A stretch of 64,000 nucleotides of DNA from Marivita sp041725935 (GCA_041725935.1 JBGRQD010000003.1:62001-126000); one strand, 5' to 3'; shown: positions 14,981-24,300, counted from the stretch's first letter. Numbers and translations are program-made. Notes: a model not told the origin generated them from the letters alone.

Positions 14981-17927
14981 GGAGGCGGTCTCCTTCCGGG
15001 TCGATGAAATGCGGGCTGACGACTTCGACATCGTGATCGACCCCGGTCAGCGGGCTGACCAGACGAATGGTCTCACCGATGCGGGTGTCGCCGGATTTCA
15101 GGAACCCGAGCGCGATGTGGTGACCAAGGTTCGGTGAATAGCAGGCCGAGGTCACGTAGCCCTGATCGTTGGAGGCCGTGACCTTGGTGCCCTTGGTCAT
15201 CAGGTGCGCACCTGCGGGGACGGTGTGATCCCGGTTCACCGGCTTCAACCCGACCAGCTTCAGCGCATTGGGTTCGTTCAGGCCCGGACGCTCGGACAGT
15301 TTCGATCCGATGGAGTCCTTGGCCTTGGACACCATCTTGCCCATCCCAAGGTTCAGCGCGGTTGTCGTGCCGTTCAGTTCGTTCGCCGTCGCGTGGCCCT
15401 TTTCGATCCGCATGACGTTGAGCGCCTCGAGCCCGTAGGGCACCACGTCGAATTCCTCACCCGCCTGCATCAACCGTCGCACCAGCGCGTCGCCATATCG
15501 CGTCGGGACCGCGATCTCGTAGGCGAGTTCGCCCGAGAACGAGATGCGGAAGAGCCGCGCGCGCAACCCGCCGCAGATGGTGATTCCCCCGCAGGCCATG
15601 AAGGGGAAGGCCTCGTTGGACAGGTTCACACCGTCGTCCACGATCTTTTCCAGCAGCTTGCGGGAATTCGGACCGGCGACGGCAAACTGTGCCCAGGCGT
15701 CGGTGGTCGAAATAATCTGCACGTCCATGTCCGGGTAGAGACACTGACGCACGAATTCGAGGTGGCGATAGACCGGAACCGCCTTGGCCGTGGTGGTGGT
15801 GACGACGAAGTGATCCTCGGCCAGACGCGCAGCGGTGCCGTCATCCATGACGATCCCGTCCTCGCGCAGCATCAGGCCATAGCGGACCTTGCCGACGGGC
15901 AGCTTGGCAAAGCCATTGCAGTAGACTTTGTTCAGGAACGCCGCCGCATCCGCGCCCTGCACGTCGATCTTCCCTAAAGAAGTGACGTCGCAGATGCCCA
16001 CGGATTTGCGCGTCTGGATCACCTCGCGGTCGCAACTCTGCCGCCAGTGTGTTTCACCCGGTTTCGGATACCATTGCGCGCGCAGCCAAAGCCCCGCTTC
16101 GGTGAAGACCGCGCCCTGTTCCTCGGCCCATTTGTGGCTGGGGGTCAGGCGTGTGGGTTTGGTGTCCATGCCCCAGGCGCGCCCTGCAAACACGCCCATC
16201 GCCGTCGGTGTATAGGGTGGGCGGAACATGGTGGTGCCGACTTCGGGGATCGCCTTGTCCGCCACCTCGGCCATGATCGCGAGGCCAGCGATGTTGGAGG
16301 TCTTGCCCTGATCGGTCGCCATGCCCAGCGTCGTATACCGCTTGAGGTGTTCGACCGAGACATAATTTTCCTGATGCGCCAGCTTGATGTCCTTGGCGGT
16401 GACGTCGTTCTGCTGATCGACCCATGCGCGTTTGGCGGTTTTGACGTGCCAGAATGGCGTGATGTTGACCGGAGTATCTTCGGCTTCGGGCAGCGCGGGC
16501 GCGCTGGCTTTGATGCCCAGATCGCTCAGGATCGCTTTGGCCTGATCCGCGCCGGAGTGCAGCGCGCCGTGGGTCGAGAAGATGCCGCGTGCGGCACCCG
16601 CGACAGTCATGCCGGGGGGGAGGGTGCCACCGGGGACAAAGTCAGCAAGCGCCTCATCCCAGACCGGGCGACCGCCTTGATGGCAGGTCAGATGCACGTT
16701 CGGGTTCCAGCCACCGGACACACCCAGCGCACCGCACTTGATCCGGCGGATGCCGCCCTTGGGCATCTTGACCTCGATCTGGGACAGGCCAAGCCGTCCC
16801 CATGTCTGGTCGATCACGCCACCTGCGATAACATCATAATTCGACGAGGTCGGCGCATCGGCGCGGGTGTCGATCACCGACACGACCTCAACGCCTTTTG
16901 CCATCAGATCAGAGGCGGTGCGGTGCCCGTCATCATTGTTGGTGAAGATCGCCACTTGTTGCGCGGGCGTTGTCGCCCAGCGGTTCGCATAGGCGCGAAT
17001 GGCGCTGGCCTGCATGATGCCAGGGCGGTCATTGTTCTCGAACACGATGGGGCGTTCCGTGGCCCCGGCGCACAGCAATGCGCGTTTCGAGGTGATGCGC
17101 CAGAGGATTTGCCTCGGCTTGCCCTCTTCGGGCACGGCAAGGTGATCGCTCACCCGCTCTACCGCGCCGTAGATGCCGTGATCGAACGCACCAATAACGG
17201 TCGTGCGGGGCATGACGCGGACATTGGGCATGGCGCGCAAGCGTGCCACGGTTTCCGCCGCCCAAGCCGCGCCCGACATGCCACCAATAGCATAGGTCTC
17301 AAGGTTCAGACGCCCGCCGATCAGAAAATCCTCGTCACACAGGATCACCCGTGCGCCACTTTCGCCTGCGGTCAGCGCTGCGGCAAGTCCAGCAGGGCCA
17401 CCACCTATGATCAGCAGATCGCAATGCAGAAAGCCCTTGTCATAGGCATCGGGATCGTCCTGAAGGCTCAGGGATCCCAGACCAGCGGCATGGCGAATGA
17501 TCGGCTCGTAAACCTTCTCCCAGAACGCGGCGGGCCACATGAAGGTCTTGTAATAGAAACCGGCGGCAAAGAAGTTCGACAGCAGGTCGTTCACCTGCAT
17601 CGCGTCGAATTTCAAAGAGGGCCAGCGGTTCTGCGAATTGGCGCGCAGCCCGTCATAGAGTTCTGCCGTGGTCGCCCGCGTATTCGGCTCCTTGCGTGCC
17701 CCTTCGCGCAGTTCGACAATCGCGTTGGGCTCTTCCGACCCGGCGGTCATCGGCCCGCGTGGGCGGTGGTACTTGAACGACCGCCCCATCAACCGCACGC
17801 CATTTGCCAACAACGCGGATGCCAGCGTGTCGCCCTTGTGACCCTTGTAATACTGGCTGTCGAAGCGGAAGGACAAGGTCTCGGATCGGTCGATCAAGCC
17901 GCCGTCCAATCGGTTTTTCTGGCTCAT
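14973..17927 (-). CDS. mgdC: N-methylglutamate dehydrogenase alpha-type subunit (SoxA-like)
   Basis: This 984-residue subunit has an N-terminal small-ferredoxin-like segment (FKYHRPRGPMTAGSEEPNA, about 54-72) and an NAD-type dinucleotide fold (LLIIGGGPAGLAAALTAGES from about 170). The C-terminal half is GcvT-like and folate-binding (from about 610), consistent with a C1 unit passing to tetrahydrofolate. It is homologous to sarcosine oxidase alpha. The pathway call comes from linkage to mgsABC and gmaS. Its ATG overlaps the mgdB stop by 4 bases. Confidence 0.85.
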   Translation of the reverse strand: MSQKNRLDGGLIDRSETLSFRFDSQYYKGHKGDTLASALLANGVRLMGRSFKYHRPRGPMTAGSEEPNAIVELREGARKEPNTRATTAELYDGLRANSQNRWPSLKFDAMQVNDLLSNFFAAGFYYKTFMWPAAFWEKVYEPIIRHAAGLGSLSLQDDPDAYDKGFLHCDLLIIGGGPAGLAAALTAGESGARVILCDEDFLIGGRLNLETYAIGGMSGAAWAAETVARLRAMPNVRVMPRTTVIGAFDHGIYGAVERVSDHLAVPEEGKPRQILWRITSKRALLCAGATERPIVFENNDRPGIMQASAIRAYANRWATTPAQQVAIFTNNDDGHRTASDLMAKGVEVVSVIDTRADAPTSSNYDVIAGGVIDQTWGRLGLSQIEVKMPKGGIRRIKCGALGVSGGWNPNVHLTCHQGGRPVWDEALADFVPGGTLPPGMTVAGAARGIFSTHGALHSGADQAKAILSDLGIKASAPALPEAEDTPVNITPFWHVKTAKRAWVDQQNDVTAKDIKLAHQENYVSVEHLKRYTTLGMATDQGKTSNIAGLAIMAEVADKAIPEVGTTMFRPPYTPTAMGVFAGRAWGMDTKPTRLTPSHKWAEEQGAVFTEAGLWLRAQWYPKPGETHWRQSCDREVIQTRKSVGICDVTSLGKIDVQGADAAAFLNKVYCNGFAKLPVGKVRYGLMLREDGIVMDDGTAARLAEDHFVVTTTTAKAVPVYRHLEFVRQCLYPDMDVQIISTTDAWAQFAVAGPNSRKLLEKIVDDGVNLSNEAFPFMACGGITICGGLRARLFRISFSGELAYEIAVPTRYGDALVRRLMQAGEEFDVVPYGLEALNVMRIEKGHATANELNGTTTALNLGMGKMVSKAKDSIGSKLSERPGLNEPNALKLVGLKPVNRDHTVPAGAHLMTKGTKVTASNDQGYVTSACYSPNLGHHIALGFLKSGDTRIGETIRLVSPLTGVDHDVEVVSPHFIDPEGDRLRA

Positions 17928-18211
17928 TTCGACCGCCCCTTTGCCCGTGCCACATCGCGAGCAAGCTCCACCGATGTGATCTCATGTGTGACCGTGTTGC
18001 GGGTCACGACCAGCCAGGATCGGTCGCCCTGTTCGTGATACCAAAGCTCGTGATGCAGACCCGCAGGGTTGTCACGGGTGTGGCCGTAGTCAATGAACTG
18101 ATCAAGCGCGTCGTCGGCCTGCCAGTCGGGCCGGTTGAGGAGCGTGGCATCGCCCAGATAGGCAAATTCGCTAAGGTCGCGCGGGCCAAGAAGGGGGTGG
18201 TTGAGGATCAT
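17924..18211 (-). CDS. mgdB: N-methylglutamate dehydrogenase delta-type subunit (SoxD-like)
   Basis: This is a 95-residue SoxD-type subunit: MILNHPLLGPRDLSEFAYLG at the start, then RPDWQADDALDQFIDYGHTRDNPAG and LHHELWYHEQGDRSWLVVTRNT. Family members bind zinc through Cys/His in some enzymes; here the visible candidates are mostly histidines. ATG 18211 overlaps the mgdA stop by one base, and the end overlaps mgdC by 4. A longer frame reaching 18763 only shadows mgdA. Confidence 0.85.
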   Translation of the reverse strand: MILNHPLLGPRDLSEFAYLGDATLLNRPDWQADDALDQFIDYGHTRDNPAGLHHELWYHEQGDRSWLVVTRNTVTHEITSVELARDVARAKGRSK

Positions 18212-19461
18212 CAGTGCAGATTGGGCTGATTGCCCATCCCTTTTTCGTCGATCATATGTCCGGTGTGGAACCGGTCCAGACGGAACGCAGTGGCGGTCTT
18301 GTGCGGCGTGTCGGTGGCCAGCAGATGCGCGTAAACAAAGCCCGACGCAGGCGTCGCCTTGAAGCCGCCGTAACACCAGCCGCCGTTGAAATAGAGCCCG
18401 TCGATATGGGTCTTGTCGATGATGGGTGAGCCGTCCATCGACATATCCATGATGCCGCCCCAGGACCGCAGCAGACGCGCGCGGCCCATCATCGGGAACA
18501 TGGCAATCGCCTCTTCCATCACGTCCTCGACCATCGGCAGGTTGCCGCGCGATGCGTAGGAATTGTAGCCGTCGATATTGCCACCGAAGACCAGCCCGCC
18601 CTTGTCGGACTGGCTGACATAGAAATGGCCTGCGCCAAAGGTGATGACACCGGGCAGCACGGGCTTGAGCCCTTCGGACACGAAGGCCTGCAAGACATGG
18701 CTTTCGATTGGCAGGCGCATCCCGGCATAGGCCATCACCTTGGACGATGACCCGGCCACGCATGCCCCGACCTTTTTCGCGCCGATATAGCCGCGCGAGG
18801 TCTCAACGCCGAGGATCTTGCCGCCTTCGATCTTGAAGCCGGTTACTTCGCAGTTCTGGATGATGTCCACCCCGCGCTGGTCGGCGGCACGGGCATAGCC
18901 CCAGGCCACCGCATCATGCCGCGCGGTGCCCGCACGCGCCTGCAACAGCCCGCCCATGACAGGGAAGCGGGCGTTCTTCACGTTGAGGAACGGGTACTTC
19001 TCCAACACCTGCTTTTGCGACAGCAATTCGGCATCCGCGCCGTTCAGGATCATCGCGTTGCCGCGCCGGATATAGGCGTCGCGCTGAGCGTCGGAATGCA
19101 TCAGATTGATGATCCCGCGCTGGCTCATCATTGCGTTGTAGTTCAGGTCCTGCTCCAACCCTTCCCACAGCTTGAGCGAGAATTCGTAGAATGGCTCGTT
19201 TCCGTCGAGCATGTAGTTCGACCGGACAATGGTGGTGTTCCGCCCCACATTGCCGCCGCCGATCCAGCCTTTCTCGAGCACTGCGATGCGTGACTGCTTG
19301 TATTCCTTGGCAAGGTAATAGGCTGTCGCCAGACCATGCCCGCCGCCGCCGATAATGACATAGTCATATTCCGGCTGAGGTTCGGGATCACGCCATGCAG
19401 GCCCCCAGCCGCGATGGCCGGTGAGCGCTTCCTTGATCACCCGAAAGCCTGAATATCGCAT
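18211..19461 (-). CDS. mgdA: N-methylglutamate dehydrogenase beta-type subunit (SoxB-like)
   Basis: This 416-residue FAD subunit belongs to the DAO/sarcosine-oxidase-beta family. It has the Rossmann motif VIIGGGGHGLATAYYLA (about 36-52), the MMSQRGIINLMHSDAQRDAYIRRGNAM segment, GTARHDAVAWGYARAA and GGWCYGGFKATPASG near the C-terminus. It should hold the substrate-oxidising site. ATG 19461 has AAAGGAG 9 nt upstream; an upstream in-frame start at 19500 is less likely. It is the first gene of mgdABCD. Sarcosine oxidase is the alternative, but linkage to mgsABC-gmaS favours N-methylglutamate. Confidence 0.84.
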   Translation of the reverse strand: MRYSGFRVIKEALTGHRGWGPAWRDPEPQPEYDYVIIGGGGHGLATAYYLAKEYKQSRIAVLEKGWIGGGNVGRNTTIVRSNYMLDGNEPFYEFSLKLWEGLEQDLNYNAMMSQRGIINLMHSDAQRDAYIRRGNAMILNGADAELLSQKQVLEKYPFLNVKNARFPVMGGLLQARAGTARHDAVAWGYARAADQRGVDIIQNCEVTGFKIEGGKILGVETSRGYIGAKKVGACVAGSSSKVMAYAGMRLPIESHVLQAFVSEGLKPVLPGVITFGAGHFYVSQSDKGGLVFGGNIDGYNSYASRGNLPMVEDVMEEAIAMFPMMGRARLLRSWGGIMDMSMDGSPIIDKTHIDGLYFNGGWCYGGFKATPASGFVYAHLLATDTPHKTATAFRLDRFHTGHMIDEKGMGNQPNLH

Positions 19462-19523
19462 GTCAGTCGACTCCTTTCCGGCGACCCTCGCACGGGGCAA
19501 AGCGGTGCAGCCTGCCTCTTTCA

Positions 19524-19547
19524 GTCATCTGACGGTCTGAAACAGAC
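19524..19547. promoter_or_regulatory. Adjacent small dyads upstream of mgdA
   Basis: GTCA-TC-TGAC (19524-19533) and GTCTG-AAA-CAGAC (19535-19547) lie side by side 63-86 nt upstream of the mgdA start. They are placed where an operator would be, but the half-sites are short and could be chance. Confidence 0.25.
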
Positions 19548-19585
19548 ATTGTGCGTCGGAAGCTCTTGCCGAATTCCGCGCAGTG

Positions 19586-20383
19586 TCAAGTCGGGCTCTC
19601 GAGAATTGCCCGCATCAGGGGGCTGTCGGCACGGGTCATGCCATTTATGACGTCAAAATGATGGGTGCCCGGGTCGATCACATGGTCACAGCCCCATGCG
19701 TCGGCCAGCCACTGCGCCTGATCCAGAAAGGCTGGGCGTTCGGCGCTGCCGACCCAGACGGTCACTGGAATGTCCGGCACCTCCATGGCAATCGGGCTTT
19801 CGGCAAGGGCCGAGGCCTCGTCCAGCTTGAAGTCGGCATTCATCGAGGTTTGCATCAACGGGCGCAGGTCCGAGAGTGGCGAGATCGGCACGCATTTGGC
19901 AATCCGGGCCCGAATATCTTCTGGCAACATGCCGGGGGCCAGCATCCGTGCCACAAGGTGCCCACCCGCCGAATGTCCGGCAAGGCGGATTGGACCGGCG
20001 ACATCGCGGGCGATGACGGAAATCGCGGTCGCCACCTGACGGGTGATGTCGGCGATGCGCACGCGTGGACACAGGTCATAGGTCGGCATTGCGACCGCCC
20101 AGCCCTTGTCCAGCGCCCCTTGCGCGTAATGTGACCAGACCGATCCGTCGGTCTGCCGCCAGAAGCCGCCGTGCACGAACACGAAAAGCCCCTTGGGCAC
20201 GCCGTCGGGCAGGAACAGATCGACGATCTCGCGCGTTCCGTGCCCGTACATCACGCCCAGTCGGGCGCGACCGAGCACGGACATCCTTTGACGAAACGCA
20301 TCCGCATCGGCGCGCCATATGGCTGGGAAGCCGTCACCATTGGGGATATGCTTGCTATTGGCGTAGGCGTCATCCAATTCCAC
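19586..20383 (-). CDS. Alpha/beta hydrolase, kynurenine-formamidase-like
   Basis: This 265-residue hydrolase has the oxyanion motif HGGFW (about 80-84), the nucleophile elbow GHSAGG and late acid/His positions (THHFDV). The HGGFW and GHSAGG combination is that of kynurenine formamidase-type and related carboxylesterase-fold enzymes. GTG 20383 is chosen because GGAG lies 7-8 nt upstream; a GTG at 20407 has no such site. It lies upstream of mgdA on the same strand, 124 nt away, and could cleave a formamide or ester. No substrate can be read from the sequence. Confidence 0.75.
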   Translation of the reverse strand: MELDDAYANSKHIPNGDGFPAIWRADADAFRQRMSVLGRARLGVMYGHGTREIVDLFLPDGVPKGLFVFVHGGFWRQTDGSVWSHYAQGALDKGWAVAMPTYDLCPRVRIADITRQVATAISVIARDVAGPIRLAGHSAGGHLVARMLAPGMLPEDIRARIAKCVPISPLSDLRPLMQTSMNADFKLDEASALAESPIAMEVPDIPVTVWVGSAERPAFLDQAQWLADAWGCDHVIDPGTHHFDVINGMTRADSPLMRAILESPT

Positions 20384-20402
20384 GTCGCTGCTCCGAAACG
20401 TC

Positions 20403-20431
20403 AACACTTGTCATTGCATGTAGCAAGTGTT
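20403..20431. promoter_or_regulatory. Dyad between the divergent hydrolase and gabD genes
   Basis: AACACTTG (20403-20410) and CAAGTGTT (20424-20431) are perfect 8-bp inverted arms around a 13-nt spacer. They fill the centre of the 81-nt gap shared by two divergent promoters. This is a good operator candidate for a dimeric regulator. Confidence 0.5.
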
Positions 20432-20464
20432 CCATCTTTGTCAGCACAAATCCGGAGGGACTCC

Positions 20465-21940
20465 ATGCTCGACCAGACAACAAACCTCGCCAGCCTGCTC
20501 AACGACCCATCGCTTCTGGAAACCCGCGCCTATGTCAACGGTGCGTGGATCGACGGAGACAAGGGCACGTTCGCTGTCGACAACCCCGCACGCGGCGACA
20601 CGATTGCCGATGTGGCCGACCTGTCGCGCGAACAGGTCGCCGATGCGATTGCCGCTGCCGAAAAGGCACAGAAGGACTGGGCCAAGTGGACCGGCAAGGA
20701 ACGCGCAGGCGTGCTGCGCAAATGGTTCGACCTGATGATGGAACATCAGGATGACCTTGCCACGATCCTGACCGCCGAACAGGGTAAGCCCCTGACCGAA
20801 GCCAAGGGCGAGATCGCCTATGGCGCATCCTTCATCGAGTTCTTCGCCGAAGAGGCCAAGCGCATCTACGGCGAAACCATTCCCGGCCACCAGCGCGACA
20901 AGCGCATCATGGTGATGAAGCAGCCGATCGGGGTGGTAGGGTCGATCACGCCGTGGAATTTCCCCAACGCGATGATCACCCGCAAGGCAGGTCCGGCGCT
21001 GGCTGCCGGGTGCAGCTTCGTCGCGCGACCGGCGTCCGAAACACCGCTCTCGGCGATCGTTCTGGGTGTGCTGGCCGAACGTGCGGGCATCCCTGCGGGT
21101 GTGCTGAACATCGTCCCGTCGTCTTCCGCGTCCGAGATCGGCAAGGAAATGTGCGAGAACCCGGCAGTGCGCAAGATCACCTTTACCGGCTCGACCGAGG
21201 TGGGGCGCATCCTGCTGCGTCAGGCTGCCGATCAGGTGATGAAATGCTCGATGGAGCTGGGCGGCAACGCGCCGTTCATCGTGTTTGACGATGCCGATCT
21301 GGACGCCGCCGTAGACGGTGCGATCCTGTGCAAATTCCGCAACAACGGTCAGACCTGCGTCTGCGCCAACCGCATCTATGTGCAGGCCGGTGTCTATGAC
21401 GCCTTCGCGGAAAAGCTGAAAGACAAGGTCTCCAAGATGAAGGTGGGCGACGGGCTTGAAGCGGGCACCGACCTTGGCCCGCTGATAAATGCCGAAGCGC
21501 TGGACAAGGTGCAGGAGCATATCGCGGATGCGAAATCCAAAGGGGCCGAGGTGATCCTTGGCGAGAGGGAACAGAACCTCAGCGGCAATTTCTTTGCCCC
21601 GACCATCGTCACCGGCGCGACCCGCGACATGGCGTTCTCGACCGAGGAAACCTTTGGCCCGCTTGCCCCGCTCTTCAAGTTCGAGACCGAGGATGACGTG
21701 ATCGTGCTGGCGAATGATACAATTTTCGGTCTGGCCAGCTATTTCTACGCCAAGGACCTCAGCCGCGTCTACAAAGTGGCCGAGGCGCTGGAATACGGCA
21801 TCGTCGGCGTGAACACCGGCATCATCTCGACCGAGGTGGCCCCCTTCGGTGGCGTCAAGCAGTCGGGTTTGGGGCGCGAAGGCAGCCACCACGGCATCGA
21901 GGAATTCCTCGAGATGAAATATGTCTGCATGAGCGTGTGA
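20465..21940 (+). CDS. gabD: Succinate-semialdehyde dehydrogenase (NAD(P)+), GabD type
   Basis: This 491-residue aldehyde dehydrogenase carries the cofactor/Asn motif TPWNFPN, the FTGSTEVGR loop, the general base in MELGGNAP (about Glu262) and the catalytic Cys in GQTCVCANR (about Cys297). The closing KQSGLGREGSHHGIEEFLEMKY is typical of GabD. It oxidises succinate semialdehyde to succinate, for example from 4-aminobutyrate. ATG 20465 has GGAGGG upstream. No GABA transaminase is in the window. A strong terminator follows, so it is monocistronic. Confidence 0.88.
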   Translation: MLDQTTNLASLLNDPSLLETRAYVNGAWIDGDKGTFAVDNPARGDTIADVADLSREQVADAIAAAEKAQKDWAKWTGKERAGVLRKWFDLMMEHQDDLATILTAEQGKPLTEAKGEIAYGASFIEFFAEEAKRIYGETIPGHQRDKRIMVMKQPIGVVGSITPWNFPNAMITRKAGPALAAGCSFVARPASETPLSAIVLGVLAERAGIPAGVLNIVPSSSASEIGKEMCENPAVRKITFTGSTEVGRILLRQAADQVMKCSMELGGNAPFIVFDDADLDAAVDGAILCKFRNNGQTCVCANRIYVQAGVYDAFAEKLKDKVSKMKVGDGLEAGTDLGPLINAEALDKVQEHIADAKSKGAEVILGEREQNLSGNFFAPTIVTGATRDMAFSTEETFGPLAPLFKFETEDDVIVLANDTIFGLASYFYAKDLSRVYKVAEALEYGIVGVNTGIISTEVAPFGGVKQSGLGREGSHHGIEEFLEMKYVCMSV

Positions 21941-21983
21941 CAGGACGCCGGGCAAAAACCCGGATTACCATAGGGTAAGTGTA

Positions 21984-22008
21984 GGCCGGGCTTCTGCCCG
22001 GCCTTTTT
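21984..22008 (+). terminator. Intrinsic terminator after gabD
   Basis: GGCCGGGC-TTCT-GCCCGGCC forms a perfect 8-bp stem followed by TTTTT. The stem shares its core (GTAGGCCGGGCTT) with the REP pair found between pheS and pheT. Confidence 0.92.
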
Positions 22009-22058
22009 AGTTCACACAGCCAGACCCTCTGAACACCGCGCGCCACAAGTTCACAAAA

Positions 22059-22091
22059 CTGAATCAAAACTGTCATACTCCTGTCGCGCCT
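22059..22091 (+). promoter_or_regulatory. Likely PHO box (PhoB site) upstream of the phytase-like gene
   Basis: CTGTCATACTC at 22070-22080 is followed at once by CTGTCGC at 22081, giving two 11-bp direct units of PHO-box form (CTGTCAT plus 4 nt). A weaker unit, CTGAATCAAAA, precedes in register at 22059. The site ends about 40 nt before the ATG at 22132. This predicts induction by phosphate starvation, which fits the encoded protein. Confidence 0.65.
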
Positions 22092-22131
22092 GCGCGGCAC
22101 GTCACTCCTTGTCCATCCAAGGGGGATTTCC

Positions 22132-24300
22132 ATGACATATCGTGCGCTGTGCCTGACATCGGCCATAGCTCTGACCGCCTCTGCCGCTGCGGCAGAGATG
22201 AATTTCAACCGCGTCGCTTCTTTCCCTGTCGTAGCAAACATGGCCGAGGGCGAAGACACCGCCCGCGTGTCCAGCGCCGAGATCATTTCGGCCAGCGCTG
22301 ACGGCATGACGCTTGTCTATTCCGACAGCCCGCTCGGCGTGATCGGCATGATCGACATCACCGATCCCGCGAACCCGCAGCCCAAGGGCAATGTGGCGCT
22401 TGAGGGCGGTGAACCCACAGCCGTGTCCGCGCTGGGCAACACCGTGTTCGTCGGCGTGAACTCCTCGGAAAGCTTCACCAACCCGTCGGGCTACCTGCTC
22501 CATCTGGACATGGCGACAGGCGCCGAGGCCGGACGTTGCGATCTGGGCGGTCAGCCCGATTCCACCGCCGTAGCACCTGATGGGTCTTTCGTAACCGTCG
22601 CCATCGAAAACGAGCGTGACGAAGATGCAGGCGATGGTCGCGTGCCGCAGATGCCGGCGGGCTATGTCGCGATCATCCCGCTTGATGCGAACGGCATGAT
22701 GCAGTGCGACGCGCAAATCCGTGCCGATGTGACCGGCCTTGCCGAGATCGCCCCCGAAGACCCCGAGCCCGAATTCGTGGACGTGAACGCCAATGGCGAA
22801 ATCGTCGTGACGATGCAGGAGAACAACCACATCGTCGTTCTGTCCTCCAACGGTGACGTGCTCAGCCACTTCTCCGCTGGTTCGGTTGACCTCGAAGGCG
22901 TCGATGCCACCGATGAACAGGCGGCTCTGATTTTTGACGAGACCCTGTCGGCCATTCCGCGTGAACCCGATGGCATCCAGTGGATCGACAATGACCATGT
23001 CGTGACCGCCAACGAAGGGGACATGGACGGTGGCTCGCGCGGCTTTACCGTGTTCAACAAGGACGGCACGGTCGTCTACGAAAGCGGCGCGTCGTTCGAA
23101 CATGCCGTGGTCCAGATCGGCCACTATCCCGACCGTCGCTCCGACGCCAAGGGTGTGGAGCCCGAAGGCATGGAGTTCGCAGTATTCGGTGACACGCCCT
23201 ATGTGTTCCTGCTGGCAGAGCGCGCATCGGTCATCGGTGTGTACGACATGACCGACCCGGCAAACCCGGTTCTCAAGCAGCTGCTGCCGTCGGGCATTTC
23301 GCCTGAGGGCGCCGTTGCCATCCCCGGACGCAACCTGCTGGCGACCGCAAATGAATTCGACGGGATCGAAGACGGTGCGGCCCGCGCGCATGTCATGATC
23401 TACGAATACCAGGATGCGCCCGCTGTCTATCCGCACATCACGTCCGCCGGTATGGAAGACCTGACCGGCTGGGGTGCAAATTCCGGCATGGTGGCCGACA
23501 CTGACGGCACGCTCTGGGCCGTCAATGACAGCTTCTATGGTTACCAGCCGACCATCTTCCACATCGATCCGAGCCAGACTCCGGCACAGATCGTCAAGGC
23601 GATCCCGGTGACCCGCAAGGGCCTTCCGGCACAGCTCATGGACATGGAAGGCATCACGCTGGACGGCGAAGGCAACTTTTACGTTGTCTCCGAAGGCCGT
23701 CTGGACCGCGGCATTCTGCACGCGATCTACCACGTCGAAGCTGACGGCGAGATCGCCAAGATCATCCCGTTCCCGAAAGAGGTCATGGCGGTCGAGCGCC
23801 GCTGGGCCGCCGAAGGTATTGCCAAGGTTGGCGACACACTCTGGGTCGCGATCCAGCGCGAATTCGACGACGATCCCGCCAACCATGTCAAACTGCTGGC
23901 CTACAACCTCGAGACCGAAGAGTGGGGCGCGGTTCACTACGAAAAAGCCGAACCGGCAACCGGTTGGGTCGGCCTGTCGGAAATCACAGCACACGGCGAT
24001 CACGTCTACATCATCGAGCGGGACAACCAGCTGGGCGATGACGCCGTGACCAAAAAGGTCTACCGTGTCGCGCTGTCCGAAATGGTGCCCGCAGCCTTGG
24101 GTGGCGACCTTCCGGTCGTAGCCAAGGAAGAGGTCGTCGACCTGCTGCCCTACTTGACATCGACAGGCGGCTACGTGCTGGACAAGGTCGAAGGCCTTGC
24201 CATCACCGAAGACGGCACGATGTGGGTGTCCACCGACAATGACGGCGTCGATGACCACTCCGGCGAAACGATGCTGTTCTCGATCGAGGGCGCGCTCTGA
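22132..24300 (+). CDS. Exported beta-propeller protein with C-terminal phytase-like domain
   Basis: This 722-residue protein has a Sec signal peptide (residues 1-21, cleaved after ASAAAA). The N-terminal half (about 25-430) has propeller blades (DMTDPANPVLKQLL, PQPKGNVALEGGEPTAV) like choice-of-anchor/YncE proteins. The C-terminal part (about 445-720) matches the 'esterase-like activity of phytase' type: GWGANSGMVADTDGTLWAVND, MDMEGITLDGEGNFYVVSEG, WVGLSEITAHGDHVYIIERDNQ, and a final WVSTDNDGVDDHSGET that could bind calcium. It probably releases phosphate from an organic ester outside the cell. The upstream PHO-box-like repeats support this. Confidence 0.8.
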   Translation: MTYRALCLTSAIALTASAAAAEMNFNRVASFPVVANMAEGEDTARVSSAEIISASADGMTLVYSDSPLGVIGMIDITDPANPQPKGNVALEGGEPTAVSALGNTVFVGVNSSESFTNPSGYLLHLDMATGAEAGRCDLGGQPDSTAVAPDGSFVTVAIENERDEDAGDGRVPQMPAGYVAIIPLDANGMMQCDAQIRADVTGLAEIAPEDPEPEFVDVNANGEIVVTMQENNHIVVLSSNGDVLSHFSAGSVDLEGVDATDEQAALIFDETLSAIPREPDGIQWIDNDHVVTANEGDMDGGSRGFTVFNKDGTVVYESGASFEHAVVQIGHYPDRRSDAKGVEPEGMEFAVFGDTPYVFLLAERASVIGVYDMTDPANPVLKQLLPSGISPEGAVAIPGRNLLATANEFDGIEDGAARAHVMIYEYQDAPAVYPHITSAGMEDLTGWGANSGMVADTDGTLWAVNDSFYGYQPTIFHIDPSQTPAQIVKAIPVTRKGLPAQLMDMEGITLDGEGNFYVVSEGRLDRGILHAIYHVEADGEIAKIIPFPKEVMAVERRWAAEGIAKVGDTLWVAIQREFDDDPANHVKLLAYNLETEEWGAVHYEKAEPATGWVGLSEITAHGDHVYIIERDNQLGDDAVTKKVYRVALSEMVPAALGGDLPVVAKEEVVDLLPYLTSTGGYVLDKVEGLAITEDGTMWVSTDNDGVDDHSGETMLFSIEGAL

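Noticed and set aside
16047..18038. Plus-strand 663-codon open frame
   Set aside because: Antisense to mgdC, with His/Arg-rich low-information sequence and no motif.
22102..24258. Minus-strand 718-codon open frame
   Set aside because: Antisense to the phytase-like gene, which has a signal peptide, domain motifs and proper signals.
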